Positions 43,802-54,534 of a DNA stretch of 64,000 bases are shown here, piece by piece. Where the stretch lies: the NCBI RefSeq assembly GCF_024139115.2, contig NW_026943347.1, forward strand, positions 124,001 through 188,000, read 5' to 3'. The number at the start of each line of letters is the position of its first letter. The stretch's first letter is position 1. The notes under the pieces are model-generated. The model ran no database searches, was not told the DNA's origin, and was given only the letters and a program-made list of their open reading frames with translations. This stretch comes from Armigeres subalbatus (taxonomy: Eukaryota; Arthropoda; Insecta; Diptera; Culicidae). A program made the position numbers and the translations under genes.

Positions 43802-44041
43802 CACACTTAATTTTTTTACCGGGATGTCAGCAAAATGGTCAACTTTTACCGAGATTCGCACAGCCGTGCCCCAGCAAACATGTTTTTTGCCGAGATTTCT
43901 GTCAAAATTGCTGGAAATCAGCAAATAATTTGCCGAAAATCAGCTAACAAACATCATTTTTGCCGGAATATCAGTTATTTATTTTGCTGGCGCACGGCTA
44001 TGCGGATTTTTACCGAGCTGCAGAAATAAAAACTAAGTGTG
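43802..44041. mobile_element. 240-bp TA-type MITE
   Basis: The ends read CACACTTAATTTTT and (reverse complement) CACACTTAGTTTTT, and AGCCGTGC occurs in both arms. TA flanks it (43800-43801 and 44042-44043). GAGATT, GCTGG and CCG words repeat inside. Confidence 0.8.
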
Positions 44042-44043
44042 TA

Positions 44044-45375
44044 AACTCGACTTTTTCTAAATTTTTACTGAGGTCTGATGGAAATATTAAGCGAGCATTT
44101 TTTTTTGGTTATGGTGAGGGGCATTTTTCATCCATCATTTTTTCTCGGCCTTTGAAGATAAACGAAAATCATGACTGCTAGACGAAAACCTTTTTCGTTT
44201 AATCCCTTCACCTCTCACTCACATTTTTGTGAGAAAGATTAGAAAAATTCTATGGTGCGCTGATGGGAGTCGGACCTTAACAGATGCTGTGAGATGCTCT
44301 TACTCTAGCAACACCATTACGCTATCTGCATGTAGGCATTAGGTTACAAATGTCCCGGATTATGCGGGACAGTTCCGGGTTCAGTCTACTTGCCTCACAT
44401 TGCCTAGCGCCCCGGAAAACGTTCTCCATTCCATGATGAAACTGTAAAACCTTGAAATTCAAACCATTGGAAATTGAATGTAAAAAAAAAAACTAAAACA
44501 GGTCTGAATAATTAAGAGAATATAGGGAACTTGAACCTACTGAAGTTGAGGGTCTTGAGGGTCTGAGGTAATTTTGAGTATCCAAACAATTTTCGCAATA
44601 TTAAAAATACACAATCAGTTTTTATTTCTGCAGCTCAGCATAATAAAGAACAGACTTCCGTACAAAATACGGTTATTTGCAGATTTCCAATAAACTATTT
44701 GCTGTGTTTTAGCAATAAAAAATAGGCATACGCGTTTTCTGGAAGCTAGGACATGATGTAATAATTCAATGGTGTCTGCCTTGTTACTATTCAGTCGGTA
44801 GCTCTGATGAGGTGGTCGCCAGTGTAACCAAATTAATTTGGTACAGAACCTTCCATACAATATGCTTCAAAAATCGATATTTATCTTCCTCGATAGAAAC
44901 TATCTAAACTCGATAGAAATATCCATTATTTATGTAAGAGAAGCGAAAGTTACAAGCACAAAAGATTTCACTTGAAAAAATATAACTGCTAGATGGAAAA
45001 AAAATGAATATAATGCTTAAAATCAACAGTTATAAATCTTTTCAGACCTTGAGAACAATGTATAAGCCTTTAGCTATTAAATGTAAACTAATGTTATGCC
45101 ATCAAACTAGAACGCAGACATTTACGTTTATTGCTAAATATTAGGGAGAGTGCTAGTAATGGACCCCGTGCGTATAATGGACCCCCTGAACAAAAACCAA
45201 AAGTTAACGCTGGAATCAACGATTTCCTACAAATTTCCATTGGATAAAGTTGCTTCACATATCATGGTTGTTGTTTTTGGCGTGCCAATGAAATAAGCCT
45301 CAAAATGGTGTTTGTAAGAGTTTTTTTTTCATCAAATTTTCACGGTAGGTAATCATCCAATCTTCTTCTTCTTCT
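44044..45375. other. Unassigned interior of the composite hAT-like element
   Basis: No gene. A tRNA-like stretch (44,229-44,330, minus strand) has A-box-like TAGCGTAATGGT and B-box-like GGTCCGACTCC, possibly a SINE head. From about 45,143 AATGGACCCC repeats resemble the ends of the TA-type family at 21198, but the partner end is not found. A (TTC)n run precedes the Helitron. Confidence 0.4.
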
Positions 45376-45608
45376 TCTATATACATAAAAATGAATTTCT
45401 GTCTGTCTGAACCTTATAGATTTCGAAACTACTGAACGGATCGGCGTTAAAATTTGTATGCAGAGGTTTTTGGGACCGGGGAAGGTTCCAAAGATGGTTA
45501 GAGATTCCTCCCTCCTTTGGAAAGGGGGGCCCCCATACAAATGAAACATCAATTTGTTCATAATTCAAGAGTTATCTTAGGCGAAACGAAGTTCGTCGGG
45601 TCTGCTAG
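45376..45608 (+). mobile_element. Short Helitron, third family (233 bp)
   Basis: It starts TCTATATACATAAAAATG and ends TCGTCGGGTCTGCTAG, followed by T. The body, with GAATTTCTGTCTGTCTGA and GGGGGGCCCCCATACAAATG, is a pattern I know from insect non-autonomous Helitrons. No coding capacity. Confidence 0.8.
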
Positions 45609-45699
45609 TGTCGAATAAGCATGATGATTATAAAAAATCGATGAAAGACCCGGTAAATTTTCGTATTTTTGTCGTTTGAAATTGCTCCGCATTTTCAAC

Positions 45700-46712
45700 C
45701 CATCGGGGCAAATAGAAATGCGTGGTGCGGGGCAAGTTGAAACAACGGTTCAAAACGTCACCCTCGCAATTTAAAATGAAATTTTTTTTCCAGAATTCAC
45801 ATTGGTCCGTAAATACATTCGGATAATATAAATTTATAAAAAGGTCCAAGCTTTTGAAAATAAATTTAGAAAAATTTTCGCCCATCCCGTCATGAATGCA
45901 ACCCACCTGCAATTTTCACTCAAGAATGGAATTAAAAGAGGTCAAGTTCAAACTGCATGGTCTTGTTTTGATATTCTTAATCGACTTTTCCTCGTAGTGA
46001 GCACTGGCTTTCAAAAAAATAAAACAGAGCATGTCACCATTTTGTTAACTCCATTTTTCACTTCCCTAGTCCCCTATTTCTCCAATCGAGGGGTTTGTGA
46101 GAGATATGCTGGTTAATTAATGTGAATTTACGAAGAAGCCACAAACGAATTGATTCAGCGCACAATTACCAAATAATTAATCATCTTGAAAAGTAATCCG
46201 AGTAAATATCAAAATGGACAATACAAGAAGGATTTGATTTTCAAAATTCTAGAACAAAGCCTACTATTTTATCACTTTTCCTTAACAGGAGACAATTTTG
46301 AGCTAACGTCTGAAAGATATTCAAAATCATCAGAAGTTTACATCAACATTTACATGGGACTCTCATAAGTGTCCTGGCAGTACAGTCACCATACCAACCT
46401 TGTGCATCTTGAGTTTCACTGAGTACTATATTTTGTTTTTGATACGGCAAAATTGGCTAATGTCTGTATATAGCGCAGTGTTTCAACTTGGCCCGATACG
46501 TGGGGAAGTTGAAACGACGCATATAAAAATATAATTTTAGTATACTAACTATTTATAAGAAAGTTTGGTAAGGTTGCTAATTTTTTATGTATAATCTTTG
46601 CCCCGAACTAGCAAATGCCGCAAACGAACTCAAAATTTATCAAAGAATGATTTTTTTATAGCACTACAAAGTTCAACTTTGAAAAAACCGTTTCAACTTG
46701 CCCCGATGTACC
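45700..46712. mobile_element. TIR-like element with GGGGCAAGTTGAAAC ends
   Basis: CATCGGGGCAAATAG and GCGGGGCAAGTTGAAAC stand near 45,700-45,745. The reverse complement CGTTTCAACTTGCCCCGATG ends near 46,707, with a further TTTCAACTTGGCCCGAT at 46,485. This supports a roughly 1-kb inverted-repeat element. Exact ends and target duplication are not resolved. Confidence 0.55.
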
Positions 46713-47000
46713 TTATGAAATTTTAAATAGAGTTTGAATGGGTTTATTCAGCGGCGCAGCCAAATTTTTTTACGATATGAAAATTTGAAATATTAAAAAT
46801 TTATTTCAAAATTCCGCGAAATTCCGTTGAATTTCGTTAAAAGCATGATTTTTCCGTCGAAATTTTTGAAATTAATCGATACGAAACGAAATCAGAAAAT
46901 CAGATTTCGCCATACTAAAATTCCGCGAAATTCCGCGGAATTTCGTTTCGAATGCCCTAAAACGAAATTTTTCGAAATACCGCATATGCTTAGTCAATGC

Positions 47001-47515
47001 TCTAATCAGTATTGGAAATACCTCACTATTATATTCTGTAATGCGTGCATTCTTTAAAAGATTTCTATTTCGACATCTTTATTGGTAGAACGGCTGCTCT
47101 TTGTTCGTTCCACTCAAAAACGATTGATTTGCATATAGTTGCTTACAATCGCTTAGCTTATTAATAAGCAAACAATATAACGCCTCGTCGTTTTGTATTC
47201 CCATGCTGCACGGCACACGACTTCAAGGTAGGAAGTGTACCATATTCGGGACAGAGCCGTACGTTCTGACAATATTGATCAGTCTTGTGGTGTCCATTTC
47301 TTCGAAATTCAATAGATTCCGCCTTACCGGCAATATCAATCATACATTTATTGAAGTTGCATCTATTTGAAGCCAATATTGAACTAACGCAAAGATGCGC
47401 AAACTGAGAATCAAAGGCTATTACTGCAAATGAAATGACCTCCCAAAAGCGACCTGCAATGTGCGAATCGAAGGAAACGGTGCTGAACAAATTCAATTTT
47501 TCAGGGGGTGTAATG
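47001..47515. other. Unassigned DNA
   Basis: A 111-codon minus-strand frame (47161-47496) shows no recognised domain. Nothing else is supported. Confidence 0.35.
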
Positions 47516-47518
47516 TAA

Positions 47519-47701
47519 AGGCTCCCCCAGACCTAAGCGATTTCATCGCCGCGACGGCGACAGCTAGTCGCCGCGATTCTGTCGTTGGGTCGCTGCAGGC
47601 AATGTTGTATTTACGCTTCCATATTACCGACGACAGAATCGCTGTCGCCAAGCGATAGAATCGCGCCGCGACTGTCGCATCGCGTGTGTTTGGGGGAACC
47701 T
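47519..47701. mobile_element. Harbinger-like MITE, family 1 copy 1
   Basis: The ends are AGGCTCCCCCAGAC and (reverse complement) AGGTTCCCCCAAAC with TAA duplicated (47516-47518 and 47702-47704). Inside, GCGA-rich words (GCCGCGACGGCGAC, AGTCGCCGCGATT, GTCGCCAAGCGAT) repeat as possible transposase-binding sites. 183 bp. TAA targets fit PIF/Harbinger. Confidence 0.85.
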
Positions 47702-47704
47702 TAA

Positions 47705-47996
47705 ATCAGCTTGAATGTAATCGCCGGACAAGAGTGCTGGTGAACTGAGACGCAAGCTTGATGAAATCGAGCCCAATGACTGCGCACATCTCCAGTAGCG
47801 GGGTCTCCAGTAACCTTTCGAGCAAAGGCATAGTATTGCCAATCTGGAGATAGCGAGTTTGAATCACGGTCCAGTCCAGAATATTTGTAGGAAACATTCA
47901 CGACGCCCTGAGCATAGTGCAACCATGCAATGGTGGGTATAGAAAAGCTTTCAATTAATAACTGAGGAAATGCTACTAGTATACTAAGTTGAATCA
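47705..47996. other. Unassigned DNA before a jockey fragment
   Basis: Minus-strand frames overlap here but none has a domain. The stretch ends where jockey 5' sequence begins. Confidence 0.35.
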
Positions 47997-48382
47997 GACC
48001 GTATTGTGCTCTTGTACTGTGCGATTGTCTGATATTCCTTGTCTTTGTTGAAAGAAGTTTTTAATACTACCCGAGAAGCTATTTTTATTTCCAGCGCTCA
48101 GCGCTTTTTGTACCTGTTGATCCCGTTACGATCTTTGCTTGGACCCGTACCTTCGTTGGACCCGTTTGCGGAAATACAATTCCGACAAGCGATGGTTTTC
48201 CTGCAACCTCTTAGAAGGTCACGTCTCCACGCTCAGCAATAAGCATTAACAAAAACAAGAGGCTTCCCACTCTGAATTCTGAACTGAGCAATCAGTTCAA
48301 ATTGATTCATGGCGAAATTGAACAAAAAATTTACGTACAACGACAAAACTCAGCGAATATTCAAAGTCGTGTCGAAAGGTTT

Positions 48383-48516
48383 TTTTTTCAGGTTCGTTTA
48401 TTTGGTAGGCTCAGGCGTGTATAACACTTTACGCTCATGGTTCTTTGTGATATATACAATCAATATCATTTTATTATACAGTTAATAAGAGAGGGGAAGG
48501 AGCCAGCGTACTCGTA
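48383..48516 (-). mobile_element. Poly(A)-tailed retroposed LINE 3' end
   Basis: An 11-bp duplication TCGAAAGGTTT (48372-48382 and 48517-48527) brackets 134 bp that on the minus strand ends in poly(A). It carries GTTATACACGCCTGAGCC, matching the fragment near 4500. 5'-truncated LINE 3' end, family unknown. Confidence 0.8.
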
Positions 48517-48583
48517 TCGAAAGGTTTCCCCAGAGATGATAAATCACTGGATGAGATTAAAATTGAAATTTCTCAATAACTTG

Positions 48584-48713
48584 GGGGCAAGCCAGATTAA
48601 ACGCGACGTGCGATGCGACGGTGCAATTTGAGAGCCTGTTGATAATGATTGTTATTCTTTTACGTGAGTCGCGTCGCTTCGCATCGCTCGTCGCGTTTGC
48701 TCTGGCTTGTCCC
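48584..48713. mobile_element. Harbinger-like MITE, family 2 copy 1
   Basis: The ends are GGGGCAAGCCAGA and GGGACAAGCCAGA with TTG on both sides (48581-48583 and 48714-48716). The subterminal parts repeat GCGATGCGACG. It interrupts jockey ORF1 at a point where the intact copy reads ACTTGGATTT. A second copy lies at 61304-61443. Confidence 0.85.
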
Positions 48714-48785
48714 TTGGATTTGCAACAGTCCAAGTAATTAAGATGCAAAAGAAATCTCACTCTGGTACTTCCCAGAGGAGTATTA

Positions 48786-48945
48786 AGGCTCCCCCAGACC
48801 TAAGCGATTTCATCGCCGCGACGGCGACAACTAGTCGCCGCGATTCAATCGTTGGGTCACTGCAGGCAATGTTCTATTTACGCTTCCATGCCAACGGCGA
48901 CAGAATCGTTGTCGCCAAGCGATAGAATCGCATCGCAACATCGCA
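48786..48945. mobile_element. Harbinger-like MITE, family 1 copy 2, right end lost
   Basis: It starts AGGCTCCCCCAGACC after TTA and matches 47519-47701 for about 160 bp. The right terminus is missing: the sequence passes into the 150-bp array unit near 48,950. Confidence 0.75.
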
Positions 48946-49334
48946 ATGATTATTTTCTGATTTTGATGCAAGATTGATGTTCTAGAGCCTGGTGAGCTCT
49001 ATCTATGACTGCATTTCGAGATCAGTGTTTTACTTGAGTTCAGTATTAGAAAATGTAAACAAAGAGTTTTTTTTCTTTTTTTTTTTTTTTTTTCACTGAT
49101 TTTATTTGCTAATTATCTAATACATGCATTCATCTCTTAGACTAGGTGTTCCGTGTTTTCTTAACACTATCATCCTTATTTGCTATGTTACTTTTTAGTT
49201 ATTATTAATACATTTCAATTGCCTCTGGCAGTTAGAATTTTTCCTCTGGTTGAATTGAACCATGTAGGAATTACAATGTTTTCAACTTAAACTAAACTTA
49301 ACCTATTTTATACTAAGGGTACAGGAGTTAATCG

Positions 49335-51951
49335 TTACAATAGAAGATTGTAACGATTTTTGTCTAAAATTGAAATTATTTTGTTGGACATTTGTTGCAA
49401 TGTCTCAATATTAGAAATTCTATGAAGTTCATTGGTACTATACCACGGAGGCAACTTCAGAATCATTTTCAAAATTTTATTTTGAATCCTCTGGAGTGCC
49501 TTCTTTCTGGTATTGCAGCAACTAGTCCATATTGGCACAGCATACAACATGGCAGGTCTAAAATTTGTTTGTAAATCAAAAGTTTGTTCTTAAGACAAAG
49601 TTTTGATTTTCTGTTTATAAGTGGATATAGACACTTAATATATTTGTTACATTTGGCTTGAAGGCCTTCAATGTGATTTTTAAAGTTAATTTTGATCTAG
49701 CAGAAGTCCTAAATATTTAGCTTCGCTAGACCAATTAATTGGAACCCCATTCATAGTGACAATATGTCTGCTAGAAGGTTTCAAATAAGAAGCTCTCGGC
49801 TTATGTGGGAAAATTATAAACTGAGTTTTGGAAGCATTCGGGGAAATTTTCCATTTTTGCAAGTAAGTGGAGAAAATATCCAAACTTTTTGCAATCTACT
49901 ACAAATGACATGAAGGCTTCGCCCTTTGGCTGAGAGACATGTGTCATCTGCAAACAAAGATTTTGACACCCTGGTGGTAAATCAGGTAAGTCAGAAGTAA
50001 AAATGTTATACAATATGGGCCCCAGTATGCTGCCTTGGGGACACTAGCCCTTACAGGTAATCTATCAGATTTAGTATTCTGATAGTTTACCTGCAGTGAG
50101 CGATCTGATAAATAATTTTGGATCAGTTTAATGATGTACAGAGGAAAATTAAAATTCATCAATTTTACAATCAAACCTTCATGCCAAACACTGTCAAATG
50201 CTTTCTCTATATCAAGAAGAGCAACTCCAGTCGAATATCCTTCAGATTTGTTGAGCCGAATTAAATTCGTTACTCTTAATAACTGATGGGTGGTTGAATG
50301 CCCATGGCGAAAACCAAATTGTTCATCAGCAAAAATAGAATTGTCATTAATATGAACCATCATTCTATTTAAAATAATCTTTTCAAACAGTTTGCTTATT
50401 GAAGAAAGCAAACTGATTAAGGATAACTAGAAGCATCAGCTGGATTTTCTCCGGCTTCAAAATTGGAACAACTTTGGCGTTTTTTCATTTATCTGGAAAA
50501 TATCCCAAATGAAAACATTTGTTAATTAAATTAAGGATGAAGAGCTCTCAGGAAGTTTTTGATAAGTATGTAGAAAATACCATCATCACCCGGGGCTTTC
50601 ATGTTTTTAAATTTTCTAGTAATAGATCTCACTTCATCCAAATTAGTTCCCAACGAAGGGTCAAAAACATTCTCTTGATTGAGAATGTCTTCGAAGCTCC
50701 GTGTAACCTGATCCTCAATTGGACTAGTGAGACCTAGACTAAAATTATGGACACTCTCAAACTGCTGAGCAAGTTGTTGAGCCTTTTCGCTATTTGTAAA
50801 TAAAATTTTATTTTCCTCTTTAAGCGCTGGAATTGGCTTTTGAGGTTTTTAAGAATTTTGTTAATTTCCAAAAGGGTTTCGAACTGGGATCCAACTTCGA
50901 GACATTATTCTCAAAGTTGGTATTTCTCAGAATAGCGAAACGTTTTTTAATTTCATTTTGCAAATCCCGCCAAATAACTTTCAACGCGGGATCGCGAGTT
51001 CTTTGGTATTGCCTTCTTCTCACATTTTTAAGACGGATCAGTAGCTGAAGATCGTCGTCAATAATAATGGAGTTGAATTTAGTTTCACATTTAGGAATTG
51101 CAATGCCTCTGGCTTCGACAATTAAATTTGTCAAAGATACGAGAGCATTATCAATATCACTTTTGGTATCGAGAGGAATATCAACATCAAAATTCCTATC
51201 GACATACGTTTTATAGAGAATCCCAATCAGCTCTATGATAATTAAAAGTAGAGCTGATTGGATTATAAATGGCTTCTTGTGAGATTTCAAATGTCACAGG
51301 AAGATGATCAGAGTCAAAGTCAGCATGAGTTACCAATTGGCCACACAGCTGACTTGAATCCGTTAAAACTAAATCAATTGTAGAAGGATTTCGACTGGAA
51401 GAAAAACAAGTTGGTCCATTGGGATATTGAATAGTATAATATCCTGCAGAACAATCTTCAAATAAAATTTTACCATTGGAATTGCTTTGAGCATTATTCC
51501 ATGAACGGTGTTTGGCATTGAAGTCACCAATTACGAAGAATTTTGATTTGTTGCGAGTCAGAATTTGAAGATCAGCTTTCAACAAATTCTTTTGCTGCCC
51601 ATTGCATTGAAAAGGCAAGTAGGCTGCAATGAAGGAAAATTGTCCAAAATTTGTTTCAACAGAAACTCCCAAGGTTTCAAAAACTTTGGTTTCAAACGAA
51701 GAAAATAATTTATGTTTGATACGTCTATTAATGACAATGGCGACCCCACCACAGGCGCTGTCAAGACGATCATTTCTGTAGATAAAATAGTTTGGATCTC
51801 TTTTAATGGAGAGTCCTGGTTTTAAATACGTTTCAGTTATAATGGCAATATGCACATTATGAACTGAAAGGAAGTTGAATAATTCATCTTCCTTACCCTT
51901 TAGAGAGCGGGCATTCCAATTTAGAACTTTCACACAATTATTTGGATCCAT
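49335..51951 (-). pseudogene. jockey ORF2 (endonuclease-RT), frameshifted
   Basis: From ATG at 51951 (MDPNNCVKVLNWNARSL): endonuclease blocks NWNARS, ITETYLKP (catalytic Glu, about 51,840), VIGDFNAKHRSWN (about 51,530), TIDLVLTD and FDSDHLPVTF (about 51,310). A frame change near 51,225 follows, then NFENNVSKLDPSSKPFWKLTK; a stretch with several shifts (50,412-50,820) holds KAPGDDGI. RT follows: FGFRHGHSTTHQL, LLDIEKAFDSVWHEG (first Asp, about 50,220), and FADDT out of frame near 49,940. The C-terminal words WKISPNASKTQ and MLYAVPIWTSC lead to the end near 49,335. Multiple shifts make it inactive. Confidence 0.85.
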
Positions 51952-53289
51952 TGAAACGGAGTCCGATAACAATTTTTTGTGTGTACTTTATACCAACCTG
52001 AACAGCTTCAGGAATGGTATTTGCTTTGAACATTGCATCAATCATGTGATGCAATTGTTCAGTTAAAAAATCAAAATCGGAAGCAGTCATGCTACATGAA
52101 TCGGCAACATAACCATTATTTTCCGTTGGGACATGGGTATAAACCTCATTTTGAGAAGAGAAATTTTGTCTACCAGCAGCGATGTTTGCATAATTGGAAT
52201 TTACTGAAGTGCTTGCTACCCGATGACGAGCGGCAAAATTTGTTTGTGAATTGTGGTGGGTATGAATTGCTCGACCGGTAACCGGTTTCGAAATTTGAGC
52301 GTTTGAAAAATTTCTACCCGTCGAATCTGGGATCCGATTGGAATTTCCCGTCATCAATTTTGCACGGGAATTCAAAACTTTTTTGCGTGAAGGGCATTCC
52401 CAGAAATTGGATTTATGATTGCCACCACAGTTTGCGCACTTAAATTTATTGGAATCTTCTCTCACAGGACATGCGTCCTTGGCGTGAGAGGTTCCACCAC
52501 AAATCATGCATTTAGCATCCATGTGACAATGTTTGGTTCCATGACCCCACTTTTGGCACTTACGGCACTGGGTAGGGTTTTGAAATTTCCCCAGGCCTGC
52601 GGAAATGTTCCCATGTAACACGGACATGAGACATAATACAGGCCTTTTCCAACTTTTCATATTATTTAGTTCACTTTTGTTAAAATGAACTAAATAAAAT
52701 TCTTGAGAAATGCCCTCTGGGAAGTACCAGAAAGGGATTTCTTTTTCATCTTAATTACTTGGACTGGTGAAAATCCAAGTAATTGAGAAATTTCAATTTT
52801 AATCTCATCCAGAGATTTGTCATCACTGGGGAGACCTTTCAAGACGACTTTGAACAATCGCTCAGTTTTGTCGTCGTATGTGAAGAATTTATGGCGCTTC
52901 TCAGTTAAATACTGAAGAAGACGTTTGCGATCGTCAAAGGATCCCGGCAAAACGCGGCAGTCACCCTTCCTAGCAATCTGAAATGAAACCTTGATCCCCT
53001 GAAGGTTACTCAAAATCTCATTCCTAAAGCCAGAAAACTCGGCAACAGATACCATAATTGGTGGAATCCTTTGCTTTTTCGCATGAATCGAATCACCTGG
53101 GCTAGATCCGATTTGCTCAATATCATCATTAATCAAATCGAACTGATTGCTCAGTTCGATAGGAGAAAAATTATTTCCGACATTAGAGTTTGAAGGAATA
53201 TCTGAATTCTCCAGCTTCCTTCTATTTTTTCCGCGCTTTGGCAGGACGGTCTTGAAACCTTGTTTCTTTGAAGGAAGTGGAGAATTCAA
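51938..53289 (-). pseudogene. jockey ORF1 (gag-like) with CCHC knuckles, frameshifted
   Basis: The N-terminal frame (53289 down to about 52,700) holds a basic start and a region with FKVVLKGLPSDDKSLDEIK, typical of mosquito jockey ORF1. A one-base shift near 52,707 moves to the second frame, in which three knuckles follow: CRKCQKWGHGTKHC, CMICGGTSHAKDAC and CANCGGNHKSNFWEC (52,400-52,570). The stop at 51938 overlaps the start of ORF2. The protein packages LINE RNA. One frameshift only. Confidence 0.82.
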
Positions 53290-53588
53290 AGACTCCCCTT
53301 CCTCTTGTTTTTATTAATACTCATTGCTGAGCGTGGAGACGTGACCTTCTAAGAGGTTTTTCCCAGAACGGTGTCCCTGCAGGATTACCACCGCTTGTCG
53401 GAATTTTACTTCCGCAAACGGGTCCAACGTAAAACGAAGGCACGGGTCATTGCAAAGATCGTAACGGGATCAGTGGGTACAAATAGCGCTAAGAAGCACC
53501 GTTGAAATTAAAATAGCTTCGGGTAGTATTAAAAACTTCCTTCCGCAAAGAGAGAAAGAACCGCACAGCACGAAAGCACGATGCGGTC

Positions 53589-54532
53589 TGTAAACAAAGA
53601 GTAAGAATAAGTAAGCAAAGAGTTGTGTAAAATTTAAATGATTTTTTTTCTGATTTCGATGAGAGATTGATGTTCTAGAGCCTGGTCTCCATCCATGACA
53701 GCATTCCGAGATCAGTGTTTTACTTGAATTCAGTGTTAGAAAATGTAAACAAAGTGTAAGCACAACTAAGCAAAAAATTGCGTAAAATGTTGTTAATGAT
53801 TTTGATACAAGATTGAGTGTGCCTGGTAAGCTCTATCCATGACCGCATTTCGAGGTCAATGTTTGACTTGAGTTCAGTGTTAGAAAATGTAAACAAAGTG
53901 TAAGAATAAGTAAGCAAAGAATTCCGTAGAATGTTGTTAATGGTTTTTTTTTCTCTGATTTTGATGAGAGAATGATGTTCTAAAGCCTGATGAGCTCCAT
54001 CCATGACTGCATTCCGAGATCAGTTTTTTACTTGAGTTTAGTGTGAGAAAATGTAAACAAAGTGTAAGTCAACTAAGCAAAAAGTTGCGTAAAATGTTGT
54101 TAATGATTTTGATACAATATTGATGTTCTAGTGCCTGGTAAGCTCTATCCATGACCGCATTTCGAGGTCAATGTTTGACTTGAGTTCAGTATTAGAAAAT
54201 GTAAACAAAGAGTAAGAATAAGTAAGCAATGAGTTGCGTAGAATGTTGGTCATGATTTTTTTTTTTCTGATTTAGATGACAGATTGAGGTTCTAAAGCCT
54301 GGTCCATGACAGCATACCGAGACCAGTGTTTTACTTGAATTCAGTGTTAGTAAGTGTAAACAAAGTGTAAGTCAACTAAGCAAAAAGTTGCGTAAAATGT
54401 TAATGATTTTGATACAAGATTGATGTTCTAGTGCCTGGTAAGCTCTATCCATGACCGCATTTCGAGGTCAATGTTTGACTTGAGTTCAGTGTTAGAAAAT
54501 GTAAACAAAGTGTAAGAATAAGTAAACAACCC
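53589..54532. repeat. Array of about 150-bp tandem repeats
   Basis: Units share GATGTTCTAGAGCCTGG, CTCCATCCATGAC, TTTCGAGGTCAATGTTTGAC-like words, TTCAGTGTTAGAAAATGTAA and ACAAAGTGTAAG. Starts fall near 53,660, 53,810, 53,960, 54,115, 54,280 and 54,415. Further units lie at 48,950-49,066 and 55,910-56,050, split off by the jockey insertion and by the element at 54535-55909. Non-coding satellite-like array. Confidence 0.88.
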
Positions 54533-54534
54533 AA

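Larger units (their letters stand above)
40692..46992. mobile_element. 6.3-kb hAT-like foldback, composite
   Basis: The ends are TAAGGGTATGCG and, reverse-complemented, TAAGCATATGCGG. An 8-bp duplication GTCAATGC lies at 40684-40691 and 46993-47000. Both ends carry arrays of GAAACGAAACGAAAT and TTCCGCGAAATTCCG words in inverted orientation (40,720-40,890 and 46,790-46,980). Almost all the interior is later insertions (41358-43634, 43802-44041, 45376-45608, about 45700-46712). No transposase is seen. Confidence 0.75.
47997..48782 (+). pseudogene. 5' fragment of a Juan-like jockey LINE
   Basis: From GACCGTATTGTGCTC this matches, in plus orientation, the 5' end and ORF1 start of the larger copy at 49067-53588 (reverse). 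Shared text includes TTTTTAATACTACCCGA, GGTCACGTCTCCACGCTCAG and the protein words FKVV, DDKSLDEIKIEIS and VQVIKM-KKS-SGTSQR. The middle of ORF1 is deleted near 48,300. Three later insertions follow: a poly(A) fragment (48383-48516), a GGGGCAAGCC MITE (48584-48713) and a AGGCTCCCCC MITE (48786). The copy ends there. Dead. Confidence 0.75.
49067..53588 (-). mobile_element. Juan-like jockey LINE, nearly full length
   Basis: Poly(A) end on the minus strand (T-run at 49067-49095) and 5' end at 53588 are fixed by a 13-bp duplication TGTAAACAAAGAG (49054-49066 and 53589-53601). Layout on the minus strand: 5' leader, ORF1 with zinc knuckles, overlapping ORF2 with endonuclease and RT, then a poly(A) tail. 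4522 bp, close to the usual jockey length. Several single-base frame changes kill both frames. It landed in an array of about 150-bp repeats. Confidence 0.92.

Noticed and set aside
44229..44330. Possible tRNA gene on the minus strand
   Set aside because: Only A- and B-box-like words are present. The acceptor and T stems do not pair, so it is at most a SINE head.
53281..53588. Possible separate gene upstream of the jockey ORF1
   Set aside because: It is the LINE 5' leader: the same text stands at 47997-48300 in the other jockey fragment and ends at the target duplication.
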